A DNA stretch of 27,791 nucleotides from a virus: positions 1-27,791 of the IMG/VR virus record IMGVR_UViG_3300022918_000230. One strand, 5' to 3'. The position numbers and the translations under genes were made by a program. Positions 6,098-13,494 of this stretch are shown here, one piece after another (positions within the stretch are counted from its first letter, which is position 1; every line of letters begins with the position of its first letter). Below the pieces are notes generated by a model. It had not been told where the DNA came from and made no database searches. It saw only the letters and a program-made list of their open reading frames with translations.

Positions 6098-6392
6098 TCT
6101 CTGCAGACCTCATCCGTTTCAATTCGTTCACCACAAATGTCGCATTGAAAAATCTACTACTGCCACAGTTTGCACAGTTTAGAGCGAAATTCAGCTCCAG
6201 CTGGGACGGGTCCCGGAAGAGCAAGGTTTGGACGAGGTGCGGACTAGCGCCGTTTGTGCGCATGTACCATTCTCCCTCATAGCCACAAGCCTCACATCTT
6301 TGTTCAGCGTTTTTTTCTGCAAGGAACTTGTTGAAATCATCAAAACTGACTGCGAGAACCTCTTCTATTTCTACATCGAACATTTTGGCCAT
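6084..6392 (-). CDS. Zinc-ribbon protein in the rexA position
   Basis: The 102-aa product starts MAKMFDVEIEEVLAVSFDDF. Two CxxC pairs, CEACG near residue 33 and CANCG near residue 73, make a zinc ribbon. An alternative start is the Met at residue 4. It lies 72 bases downstream of the cI stop, same strand, with only a weak hairpin (no T-run) between, so read-through from the repressor promoter in the lysogen is plausible. It overlaps the membrane-protein gene that follows. The function is unknown. Confidence 0.75.
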   Translation of the reverse strand: MAKMFDVEIEEVLAVSFDDFNKFLAEKNAEQRCEACGYEGEWYMRTNGASPHLVQTLLFRDPSQLELNFALNCANCGSSRFFNATFVVNELKRMRSAENGEG

Positions 6393-6464
6393 TTGTAAAA
6401 CTCTGCTTGATTTAGGCTTGAGTAAAAGAATGAAGAGCCTGAATGTGTTGCTTTTATGAGGTAT

Positions 6465-7295
6465 TCACGCCTTGCGGCCATTCCATATGAACAGTACTTT
6501 GGCATGAATCGTTACGTCATCGACTCTGGCGGTCTGATTTTCGTAATGCTGGTTGTCCGAGATCAATCGATAGTGATCTTCGTCGAGTCGCATCATCCGC
6601 TTGATGTACAACTCCTGATGCCAGGTAACGACATAGATGCCTTCGCCAATGAAGTCCTTCACGCCACGATCAACGATAACCAGATCCTTGTCATTGATCG
6701 TGCCTTCCATGCTCTGACCCCAGCCGGTGATCATCGCTAGTGCTGAGGCGGCAGTATAAGTAACGCCTTTCTCGCGAAGGATTTCTTCACGTACCACCAG
6801 ATTCCGCACAGCCTCGTTGTAGTCTGCCGGAACTTGGCCGTGGCCCATTGCCCCGCGCACGTCGTACTGGGGAATCAGGATCTCTTCGCTGTTAGGGCGT
6901 AGGGCTGCATGGTTCGCTAGCGTTATATTGGACGCATTCTCAGTAGTTTCTTCCGCTGCTGAAACAAGCCGCTGGCGAGCTTCGTCCGATAAACCCCGTC
7001 CATGCTTTTCAAGCATGGCACGCACGATCTCGGAGGATGATTTCTGAGGCCGCGCCTCTGCCCCTATATCTGAACCTTCGGATACAGACTGAATGCTATC
7101 CAGCCAGCCATGCGGCAGGCCCTGGAGCGCTTCAATTCTCCGGGCCACGTCGTCGCCCAAATTCTTGGGCGTTTTGACTGAGAGAATTTGACTCAGGTGT
7201 GCCGGACTCATCCCCCAGCGATCGGCACAGGCAGACTTCCTCTGCTTGCCAATCAGCATGATGAGGTTTGCTTTTCTGATTTCGTAGATATCCAT
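6465..7295 (-). CDS. cI: CI-like repressor, HTH plus S24 peptidase domain
   Basis: The 276-aa protein has an N-terminal HTH (about 8-60, KSACADRWGMSPAHLSQIL) and a C-terminal LexA/CI-type S24 domain (about 140-272). The Ser-Lys dyad is S195 (GWGQSMEGTI) and K232 (ELYIKRM). The linker has no Ala-Gly or Cys-Gly dipeptide; the place where cleavage is expected reads Y-D-V-R-G-A-M-G-H-G (144-153). It should bind the TTTAGC-N5-GCTAAA sites and hold the lysogen. It diverges from Cro across the three-operator region. The ATG at 7295 has only a distant AAAGGA; the next Met, at codon 13, is less likely. Confidence 0.9.
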   Translation of the reverse strand: MDIYEIRKANLIMLIGKQRKSACADRWGMSPAHLSQILSVKTPKNLGDDVARRIEALQGLPHGWLDSIQSVSEGSDIGAEARPQKSSSEIVRAMLEKHGRGLSDEARQRLVSAAEETTENASNITLANHAALRPNSEEILIPQYDVRGAMGHGQVPADYNEAVRNLVVREEILREKGVTYTAASALAMITGWGQSMEGTINDKDLVIVDRGVKDFIGEGIYVVTWHQELYIKRMMRLDEDHYRLISDNQHYENQTARVDDVTIHAKVLFIWNGRKA

Positions 7296-7314
7296 GCCGT
7301 TCAGAATGCCATCC

Positions 7315-7331
7315 TTTAGCTGCGTGCTAAA
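7315..7331. promoter_or_regulatory. Operator OR3-like
   Basis: The perfect palindrome TTTAGC-TGCGT-GCTAAA is the nearest operator to cI, 20 bases from its ATG, so it is placed to control the repressor's own promoter. Confidence 0.7.
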
Positions 7332-7347
7332 TGTGCTTTGAGCTAAA
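7331..7347. promoter_or_regulatory. Operator OR2-like (half-degenerate)
   Basis: ATGTGC-TTTGA-GCTAAA keeps one perfect half-site and 3/6 of the other, with correct spacing. It abuts the neighbouring site, with centres 16 bp apart, and lies just upstream of the PR -35. Confidence 0.45.
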
Positions 7348-7353
7348 TAAATC

Positions 7354-7382
7354 TTGATCGGCAGTTAGCTCTGGGCTAAATT
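7354..7382 (+). promoter_or_regulatory. PR promoter with operator OR1
   Basis: -35 TTGATC (7354-7359), 17-base spacer, -10 TAAATT (7377-7382). The operator GTTAGC-TCTGG-GCTAAA (7364-7380) fills the spacer and overlaps the -10, so binding would block PR directly. The predicted start is near 7389, about 20 bases before the Cro ATG. Confidence 0.75.
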
Positions 7383-7410
7383 CTCCTGTATGCACCGAGG
7401 AGAACATCTT

Positions 7411-7761
7411 ATGAATGACCACTTACGCAAGTGGTTGGCGAACTCGACCGTAAATGACCGTGAACGGGTTGCCCTCAAGGCGGGGACGACGGTCGGTCAC
7501 TTGAGGCAGTTGTCTGGCGGACACCGAAAAGCTTCGGTTGATTTGGCAGAACGCTTGCAGGATGCCTCAAGCGGCAGCATCACGATTGCCGGTCTACGGC
7601 CGGATTTGGTCGTCATCGCTGAAAAAATTCTCATGGGAGCCTCGCTGGTTGCCGGGGCAAATGCCTTGCCCACCTTGGAGCAAAAGATAAACCCAATCCC
7701 AGTTGCTGATCAGTCCGCCAACCCTGCTGTGAATTCATCCAGTAGCGGTGAGCCGCAGTGA
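7411..7761 (+). CDS. cro: Cro-like HTH repressor
   Basis: The 116-aa product begins MNDHLRKWLANSTVNDRERVALKAGTTVGHLRQLSGGHRKAS, a YdaS/Cro-type HTH. The C-terminal third (after about residue 75) is low-complexity and Ser/Asn-rich. The start at 7411 is set by GAGGAG eight bases upstream; an in-frame ATG at 7390 coincides with the predicted transcription start and is rejected. As first gene from PR it would repress the cI promoter in lytic growth. Its stop overlaps the next gene's GTG (GTGA). Confidence 0.8.
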   Translation: MNDHLRKWLANSTVNDRERVALKAGTTVGHLRQLSGGHRKASVDLAERLQDASSGSITIAGLRPDLVVIAEKILMGASLVAGANALPTLEQKINPIPVADQSANPAVNSSSSGEPQ

Positions 7762-7943
7762 CTGCACAGACCATCGAGCATTATTGCCAGCTGAGAATCA
7801 CCCCGCAGGCGCAGGTGAGGAGAGCAACTGCACGCAGTAAGGATGAAATGGATTCCGGTTCTGCAGATAATTTTCAAACCGAGGGTCTGACCAGGGCCTT
7901 CCAACCATCGGCGTTTGTCGATTTGATTGAGATACCGAAATGA
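7758..7943 (+). CDS. Small early protein, unknown
   Basis: A 61-aa frame (MTAQTIEHYCQLRITPQAQ) with a GTG start overlapping the Cro stop as GTGA, the coupling pattern seen throughout this operon. There is no HTH, so it is not an evident CII despite its position. No domain is recognised. Confidence 0.5.
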   Translation: MTAQTIEHYCQLRITPQAQVRRATARSKDEMDSGSADNFQTEGLTRAFQPSAFVDLIEIPK

Positions 7944-7997
7944 ACAAGCGCCCATCCCAGTATTTGTTGACCGGCTGACTTTCCAGCAGGCAACAAA

Positions 7998-8046
7998 AAG
8001 CCCGCTTCGCAGGCGGGCTTCTTAACCAGACCCTTCGCAGGGGTCT
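7998..8046 (+). terminator. Tandem hairpins in the tR1 position
   Basis: The first hairpin is AAGCCCGC (7998-8005) / GCGGGCTT (8013-8020), and the second is AGACCC (8028-8033) / GGGTCT (8041-8046). Both loops begin TTCGCA. T-tracts are short (TTCTT, TTCG), so termination may be partial. The place between cro and the replication genes corresponds to lambda tR1. Confidence 0.6.
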
Positions 8047-8081
8047 TCGTACTACTACGTCTATTTACAAGGACAGCACTT

Positions 8082-8150
8082 ATGCACCCGAAAAATAGCA
8101 CCGGACATGAACGGATGCAACAACGATCTAAGAAGGCGGCGGCTCTATGA
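8082..8150 (+). CDS. 22-aa leader-type peptide upstream of the protease
   Basis: The short frame MHPKNSTGHERMQQRSKKAAAL has AAGGA about 8 bases before its ATG and ends in TGA overlapping the ATG of the next gene (ATGA). The peptide is basic (K and R at 7 of 22 positions counting His). The good ribosome site and exact overlap suggest it is translated and couples translation into the HEIGH protein. Confidence 0.5.
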   Translation: MHPKNSTGHERMQQRSKKAAAL

Positions 8151-8944
8151 GAACCAACTCCACTATTCGGCTCGGTCGCATCCAGTACCGCGAGCTTGCC
8201 GGTCTGGCAAAACAGGCTGGCTGCTGCCTAGGGCTTTCGACATTTGAAAAGCTTGGCTCCGCCTGGGGAATGTTCAATCCCTTCGCTGTTGCCGTCCACG
8301 AAGATGTTTCGAAACCTGAGTATGAACTTGAGGAACGGGTCGTCATTGAGCTTGCTACTACCGTCGACCTGGCCCGCCTGCGCAGCGTTGTGCGCCCAGA
8401 AATCGACTGGGCCAACCTCGATGACGATGAAGCCTTCAAGTTCATAACGCATCACGAAATCGGGCACTACGTTGACAATCATTCTGGGTTTAGCGCTTTC
8501 GGTCTTGTTGATACGGATGACACACACATCGACCTGATCCGAGCGTTCTACGCGCTGTCGGTGCTATTCAAGCGCAAGACTGGTCACGAAGCCAAGCAGG
8601 TCGCTAAAGATCACTGGGAGGCGATGGGCCGCCACCTACTGGAGGGTGCGCCACTGCCTGACCAGCAAATCCCGCTCGTTACCGCACCCGTTGTGCCTAT
8701 GCCACCAGCAGCTTTTGTTGGGCTGACAAATCTGGAATTGGCGTGCGCGGCTTTCAACTACAGCGACCAGGTGCACGAATCGCTGATGGATCATTCGCCG
8801 AAAGCATTGGCCATGTCCCAAGCGCGGGTGACAGCTCTTGACGCCACGACCGCGCTTCGCAAGTTGGTACTCCGCCTTTCTGGCGGATCAGTGGCGGCGC
8901 GGGGCTCCAAGATCAAGCGCCAGCCAGGGGAGACTCTGCAATGA
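8147..8944 (+). CDS. Zincin-like protein with HEIGH motif
   Basis: The 265-aa product carries H103-E-I-G-H107 in FITHHEIGHYVDNH, the HExxH zinc-binding and catalytic motif of zincin metallopeptidases. This layout recalls ImmA/IrrE-type proteases, but no HTH is attached and the third zinc ligand cannot be assigned by eye; E143-H156 downstream is a candidate region. No signal peptide is seen, so it acts in the cytoplasm. Residues 165-200 are Pro-rich. It lies between the cro region and the replication genes, overlaps the leader peptide and the O-like gene by ATGA, and would be made early. An anti-repressor or host-factor protease role is inference. Confidence 0.7.
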   Translation: MRTNSTIRLGRIQYRELAGLAKQAGCCLGLSTFEKLGSAWGMFNPFAVAVHEDVSKPEYELEERVVIELATTVDLARLRSVVRPEIDWANLDDDEAFKFITHHEIGHYVDNHSGFSAFGLVDTDDTHIDLIRAFYALSVLFKRKTGHEAKQVAKDHWEAMGRHLLEGAPLPDQQIPLVTAPVVPMPPAAFVGLTNLELACAAFNYSDQVHESLMDHSPKALAMSQARVTALDATTALRKLVLRLSGGSVAARGSKIKRQPGETLQ

Positions 8945-9696
8945 GTATGGATTCGATGGTCAAGGCCATGAAAACCAAGGTAGGGAACCCGCTGCGCAAG
9001 TTGGTGCTTATCAAGCTCGCCGACAATGCCAACGACCAGGGCGAATGCTGGCCTTCCTATCAGCACATCGCTGACCAGTGCGAGATAGATCGGAGCACTG
9101 TGCGCCGACATATCAAAGAGCTGCAAAGTCAGGGATTGCTGCGCATTGAAAATCGCGACGGCCCGAAAGGTAATTCCTCAAACCTGTACTTTTTGACGCT
9201 CTCAGCGGTAGGCCAAAAAAGCATAGCTGTAGGCACAAAAAGCACAGGTGTAGGCACACAGCCTACAGGGGGGGTAGGCCCAGAAAGCACCAGAACCAGT
9301 CACTCTTCTGAACCAGTCATTGAACCTAAACCTTTGTGCAAAGCGGACCCAATGGAAGGGTTTGATCAGTTCTGGAAACTGTACCCCCGCAAGGCGAGTA
9401 AGGGTTCGGCTGAGAAAGCGTGGAAGAAACTTTCCGTCACGCCTGATCTGTTCAACCTGATGTTGGAAGCCCTGACCAAACAGGCCACCAGCATCGACTG
9501 GCTCAAAAGTGGAGGCCAATACATTCCGCACCCGGCGAGCTGGCTCAACTCGCGGCGCTGGGAAGATGAATTCCCATGCAGCCGTGTTGGCACCGGCAAA
9601 CCATCCAGCCAAACCCCGCTCAGCCAGATCGACTACGAAGAAGGTCTTGACCTCGACGAACACGGCCACTATCGAATTGCAGGTAACGCCAAATGA
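8941..9696 (+). CDS. O-like replication initiator with winged helix
   Basis: The 251-aa protein has an N-terminal winged HTH (about 10-75: NPLRKLVLIKLADNANDQGECWPS, IDRSTVRRHIKELQSQGLLRI), a repetitive linker (about 90-115, with VGTKST-type repeats) and a C-terminal domain starting FDQFWKLYPRKASKGSAEKAW, which in related phage proteins contacts the helicase or loader. The linker DNA contains the iterons described separately, the same arrangement as ori inside lambda O. It overlaps both neighbours by ATGA. Initiation role is inferred from architecture and from the loader and helicase that follow. Confidence 0.8.
   Translation: MSMDSMVKAMKTKVGNPLRKLVLIKLADNANDQGECWPSYQHIADQCEIDRSTVRRHIKELQSQGLLRIENRDGPKGNSSNLYFLTLSAVGQKSIAVGTKSTGVGTQPTGGVGPESTRTSHSSEPVIEPKPLCKADPMEGFDQFWKLYPRKASKGSAEKAWKKLSVTPDLFNLMLEALTKQATSIDWLKSGGQYIPHPASWLNSRRWEDEFPCSRVGTGKPSSQTPLSQIDYEEGLDLDEHGHYRIAGNAK
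9208..9295 (+). repeat. Iterons, candidate phage replication origin
   Basis: GTAGGC begins four repeat units at 9208, 9229, 9250 and 9274, spaced 21, 21 and 24 bases, each followed by a mostly A-rich then GCA-containing stretch. An inverted copy GCCTAC lies at 9261-9266, forming palindromes with its neighbours. The direct repeat GAACCAGTCA occurs twice just downstream. Iterons inside an O-like gene are the lambda-type origin plan. Confidence 0.55.
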
Positions 9697-10481
9697 CCAC
9701 CAGACCGAAGTACACAATCGAAACCCGGGCCGGCGAGTGCGAGCACCACGGGCAATACCCCAACTCCCTTGTTGAGCAGTTCGGCGCAGATCCGGCTTGG
9801 TATGGCTGCCCACGGTGCCACTTTGACGCGCGCCACTCGGTCGACCTGGATATATCGGCGAAGGCCGGATTGGTGCAGCGCCAGCGACTACTGGACGAGC
9901 GTCTGCTCAATGCTGGTATCCCGCCGCGCTTCCAGACCTGCACACTCGATACTTGGGCTGCCGGGGATGACGCGAGCAAGCTTAAGGCGTGGAACTACGC
10001 CACCGGTTACGTGGAAGCCTTCAGCGAAAACTTCGAGGTGGGTCGTTCCATGATGCTGTTGGGACAGGTGGGCACCGGGAAAACCCACCTTGCCACTGGC
10101 ATCCTGCAGCAGGTGATCCGCAACTTTGGCTCACAGGGCTTGTTCGGCCGCTACGCCACCGCCGGCGGCATCATCCGCAGCGTCAAGGACACGTTTGGCA
10201 ATCAGGGCAAAACCGAGTCACAGGTCTACGCGGATCTGATCGCACCACATCTGCTGATCATCGACGAGGTGGGCGTTCAGCACGGCACCGACTTTGAGCG
10301 CACGGTGCTGTTCGAGGTGATTAACGGCCGCTACGAGCAACTGAAGCCCACCATCGTGGTGAGCAACCTTGGCTTGCCAGATCTGCGCCAATGCCTGGGA
10401 GATCGTGCAGTTGATCGACTGAGGGATAAGGGCGGGCTTGTGGCCCTGTTCCGCTGGGAATCGGCGCGGGGTGCAGCATGA
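9693..10481 (+). CDS. DnaC-like helicase loader ATPase
   Basis: The 262-aa protein is an AAA+ ATPase of the DnaC/IstB type. Walker A is G124-QVGTGK-T131, Walker B is LLIIDE with D191-E192, and a sensor-like VVSN follows near 226. The N-terminus has C16 and C39-x2-C42, a possible zinc-binding module. It should deliver the DnaB-type helicase encoded next to the origin melted by the O-like protein. ATGA-type overlaps join it to both neighbours. Confidence 0.88.
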   Translation: MTTRPKYTIETRAGECEHHGQYPNSLVEQFGADPAWYGCPRCHFDARHSVDLDISAKAGLVQRQRLLDERLLNAGIPPRFQTCTLDTWAAGDDASKLKAWNYATGYVEAFSENFEVGRSMMLLGQVGTGKTHLATGILQQVIRNFGSQGLFGRYATAGGIIRSVKDTFGNQGKTESQVYADLIAPHLLIIDEVGVQHGTDFERTVLFEVINGRYEQLKPTIVVSNLGLPDLRQCLGDRAVDRLRDKGGLVALFRWESARGAA

Positions 10482-11851
10482 GTCGCGACCTGTTCAACAT
10501 CGAGGCCGAGCACGGCCTGCTGGGCGCAATCTTCATCGAGCCGACGCTGCTTGACGAGATATCCAGCAAGGTGGATATCTCCGACTTCTACGAAATCGAG
10601 AATGCCGCGCTGTTCAGGGCCATCCTGGACTGTCACGCCGCTGGCGACCCGGTCGATGTCGTGATGGTTAGCGAGCACCACCAGTACATGCCTGATGGCA
10701 GTAGCATGCTGGCGTATGCCGCACAGGTCCACGCAGGCGCTCAGGGAACCTCGAGCTGGAAGACATACGCACGGGTTATCCGCGAGCGTGCCGTTCTGCG
10801 CAAGGTTGTCGAGACGGCGACGTCGATCAGCCAGTCAGCCAATGATGATTTGCCGGTGGCGGAGATCATCGCGCGCGGGCAGCAGGCAATGGCAGACTTG
10901 CGCGACCTCGACGACGGCGAGCCTGATTACCATCAGGTGAAAGACATCCTGCCCTGGGTGGTAGATACGATCGATGCCAAGTTCAATAAGACGGCACCCA
11001 AGGGTCTGGGCACTGGCCTGCCCGATCTGGACAAGATGATCAGAGGGCTACGCCCTGGGAACATGGTGGTCGTCGCTGGCCTTCCAGCCTCCGGCAAAAC
11101 CATCCTCGGCGTGCAGATTGCCCAGCACGTCACCACTCGTTTGGGCGGTTCCGGTCTGGTGTTCTCGCTGGAGATGACCAAGGAAGAGTTGGTGACGCGC
11201 AACATCGCGTCACTTGGCTCCGTGGATCTGACCCGGCTGGACGAGGGCGAGAGCATTCAGGACGAGGACTGGCCGCGCATCACCAGTGCCGTCAACCAGC
11301 TCAACAGCGCCCGACTCTATGTGTGCGATCAGGCAGGCATGACCGTTGCCCGTATCCGCTCAATTGCACGCCAGTGCCAACGCCGTGAAGGGTTGGACGT
11401 GATCGTGGTCGACTACATCACCCTGATCAACGGGGAGGGCGGGCACAACCGGACGCTTGAGGTCGGCAAGATTTCCACGGCGCTGAAGAACTTGGCCAAG
11501 GAGCTCAAGGTGCCGGTGATCGTGCTGGCGCAGCTCAACCGCGGGCCAACCAATCGCCCCGATAAGAAACCACGGCCCAGCGACATACGCGACAGCGGCC
11601 AGATCGAGCAGGACGCCGATGTCGTCATCTTGGTGCACCGCGATGGCGACAGCGAAGAGGGCGCCAATGGTGTCACCCAACTTATCGTTGGCAAATGCCG
11701 TCACGGCAAGCCGGGCGATTGTCTTGTCCAGGCCCAAGGGCAATTCGTGCGTTTCGTGCCATTTGGCGGCAAGCCACCCTCAGACGAACAGGTCGAGATG
11801 GGCCGCGTGGTGAAGTTCACTGGCCGCGCCCGGGGCCCAGTCGATGAATGA
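10478..11851 (+). CDS. dnaB: DnaB-type replicative helicase
   Basis: The 457-aa protein has the DnaB N-terminal domain (about 5-105, EAEHGLLGAIFIEPTLLDEI), a linker, and a RecA-like motor domain. Walker A is G201-LPASGK-T208, Walker B is VIVVDYI near 310, and the H4-type segment LAQLNRGP follows near 348. It should form the hexameric ring that unwinds phage DNA 5'->3'. The length matches the family. Having both loader and helicase makes the phage largely independent of host DnaB and DnaC. Confidence 0.93.
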   Translation: MSRDLFNIEAEHGLLGAIFIEPTLLDEISSKVDISDFYEIENAALFRAILDCHAAGDPVDVVMVSEHHQYMPDGSSMLAYAAQVHAGAQGTSSWKTYARVIRERAVLRKVVETATSISQSANDDLPVAEIIARGQQAMADLRDLDDGEPDYHQVKDILPWVVDTIDAKFNKTAPKGLGTGLPDLDKMIRGLRPGNMVVVAGLPASGKTILGVQIAQHVTTRLGGSGLVFSLEMTKEELVTRNIASLGSVDLTRLDEGESIQDEDWPRITSAVNQLNSARLYVCDQAGMTVARIRSIARQCQRREGLDVIVVDYITLINGEGGHNRTLEVGKISTALKNLAKELKVPVIVLAQLNRGPTNRPDKKPRPSDIRDSGQIEQDADVVILVHRDGDSEEGANGVTQLIVGKCRHGKPGDCLVQAQGQFVRFVPFGGKPPSDEQVEMGRVVKFTGRARGPVDE

Positions 11852-13199
11852 CCTGGTGAAAACGCTTACGGTCATCATGACTGACGCCGAAATCCGCCGG
11901 CATGCGGACCGCTCCCATGTCCGTGCTCTGCGCGATGCTCGCCACCCAGCACTGCACTTTCGTTACTCCACCGTCGACCGCGCCCGAGGGTCATGGCATG
12001 TGGTGGTGCGCGGCAAGTGGGGCAAGGCCGGTAACTATCCCGGTATCAACGCCAAGCTGATGCAGTCCACGCTCCCAGCGATCCTCGCGCGCCGCTCGGC
12101 TGATCCCGCTGCGGCCTCGACCACCAGCAGCTGGACGACTGTCGGCGACGTGCTGGCCTGGTACACCGACAGGATGACGCGCGACCGTGGCCTGTCTGCC
12201 AAGCGCAAGGCCAGCGCCCAGTCAGCACTCCGTTGCCACCTGGTGCCAAAGCTTCAGCATGTGGAGTTGGCCAGCCTCAACCGAGCAGCGCTCGACAAGC
12301 TGCTGATGTGGCCGATGCAGGAAAAATATGAGCTGTCGTTTGTGCGTTCGGTCTATGGCGTTCTGGCCGCAGCATTCCGGCAAGCGACACGCCTGGCGCT
12401 CGTGGGAACGAACCCCATGGCCGACCTCAAGTACAGCGACTTTGTCCGGACGCGCATCAAGCCCAAACCCGCGCGGTTGCGGGGCGATGATCTGCCGGCG
12501 CTGCTGGTGGACCTGCAAGAGCGAATTGATCGCGCACCGTTGGAGTCAATGCTGGCGCTGCTGATGCTTTGCCACGGTACTCGCCTCGGGGAAACCCGGC
12601 TGGCCCGCTGGAAAAACGTCAACGTAAAAACGGGTCAATGGTTCATTCCGGCGCCAGATACCAAGACCAAGGCAGAGCACATGCTGCCGCTGACCCGCCA
12701 AGCCTGCGCCCTGATTGAACGTTACCGGGCCATGCAACTGGCGACCGGTTATCAAGGGCCTTTCCTGTTCCCTGGCCGATCTGGTGATGCTATCAGCGCG
12801 ACCAAGGCCAGCACCTTGTTTGCCGGGATGGCTGGGCGTGAATGGTCGAGCCATGACCTGCGCAAGGTCGCCCGCACTGCTTGGGCCGATCTGGGCGTGG
12901 ACTACATGGTGGGCGAGATGCTGCTCAACCATGCGATGAAAGATCTCGACGCCACCTACATCCACACCACCGCCGAAGGGCTGAAACGCCAAGCCTTGGA
13001 ATCGTGGCACGACCACCTCGACAAGCTCGGACTTGCTCCACTGCATAACGGGACATGTGCGGGACGCGAATCGATGACCGAAAGCGAGCAAGCCAATAAA
13101 ACCGTGGCCTGTAGCGACAATCTGCATCCATCCCAAGGGAGGAGGTTAATAGACAAAACGACCGCCAACCAGACCCAGCCAGGAGACGGCAATGAGTAG
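11844..13199 (+). CDS. Second tyrosine recombinase, in the replication operon
   Basis: The 451-aa protein carries a full tyrosine-recombinase active site: R247 (CHGTRLGE), K274 or K276 (DTKTKAEH), H337-x2-R340 (SHDLRKVART), H363 (LLNHAMKD) and Y372 (ATYIHT). The N-terminal 1-85 resembles an arm-binding region, 97-200 a core-binding domain. It overlaps dnaB by 8 bases; an alternative start is Met12 (MTDAEIRRH). The C-terminal 45 residues are a Glu/Asn/Thr-rich tail. It is unrelated in sequence to the integrase at 2790-3995 beyond the active site. Placed after the helicase, it may resolve replication products or serve another site; att function is unproven. Confidence 0.85.
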   Translation: MNDLVKTLTVIMTDAEIRRHADRSHVRALRDARHPALHFRYSTVDRARGSWHVVVRGKWGKAGNYPGINAKLMQSTLPAILARRSADPAAASTTSSWTTVGDVLAWYTDRMTRDRGLSAKRKASAQSALRCHLVPKLQHVELASLNRAALDKLLMWPMQEKYELSFVRSVYGVLAAAFRQATRLALVGTNPMADLKYSDFVRTRIKPKPARLRGDDLPALLVDLQERIDRAPLESMLALLMLCHGTRLGETRLARWKNVNVKTGQWFIPAPDTKTKAEHMLPLTRQACALIERYRAMQLATGYQGPFLFPGRSGDAISATKASTLFAGMAGREWSSHDLRKVARTAWADLGVDYMVGEMLLNHAMKDLDATYIHTTAEGLKRQALESWHDHLDKLGLAPLHNGTCAGRESMTESEQANKTVACSDNLHPSQGRRLIDKTTANQTQPGDGNE

Positions 13200-13494
13200 A
13201 GTGTCTGCGGCGCTGCCGCGCAAAACCCTGCAAGAGTACGAGCGCAAATTCCTGAAGATTGCCGGGGATGCGCTCTCACAAGAAAAGCTCGGCGGTGCTG
13301 CCGCCTTGGCCTGCCTGCTCGACATGGTCGCCAGTTGGCACGCCACCCGGGTTGATATCGAATTCGGGGAGTACTGCAAACGCTGGGTCGCCGAGGGAAA
13401 CGCCAAGAGCAAGATTGCAGATCGCCTACTTCGGGATCTGCTGGGCCTCGATGACGAGCCAACACCGCCACGACGAATCAGGAAGGCAGCATGA
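13192..13494 (+). CDS. Small early protein, unknown
   Basis: A 100-aa helical protein (MSRVSAALPRKTLQEYERKF) with a basic C-terminus (PPRRIRKAA). The ATG overlaps the end of the recombinase gene, with GGAG six bases upstream. No domain is recognised. Confidence 0.7.
   Translation: MSRVSAALPRKTLQEYERKFLKIAGDALSQEKLGGAAALACLLDMVASWHATRVDIEFGEYCKRWVAEGNAKSKIADRLLRDLLGLDDEPTPPRRIRKAA

Noticed and set aside
7758-7943. CII-type activator in the 61-aa gene
   Set aside because: Position fits, but no HTH is visible and the length is short.
9208-9295. CRISPR-like array
   Set aside because: Units are only 21-24 bases with no separate spacer, lie within a coding gene and keep its frame; iterons fit better.
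9202-9813. 203-aa minus-strand frame over the O-like gene
   Set aside because: Antisense shadow of two well-supported genes, with Arg/Trp/Cys-rich composition typical of shadows.
12546-13136. 196-aa minus-strand frame over the second recombinase
   Set aside because: The plus strand codes for a protein with a full catalytic residue set.
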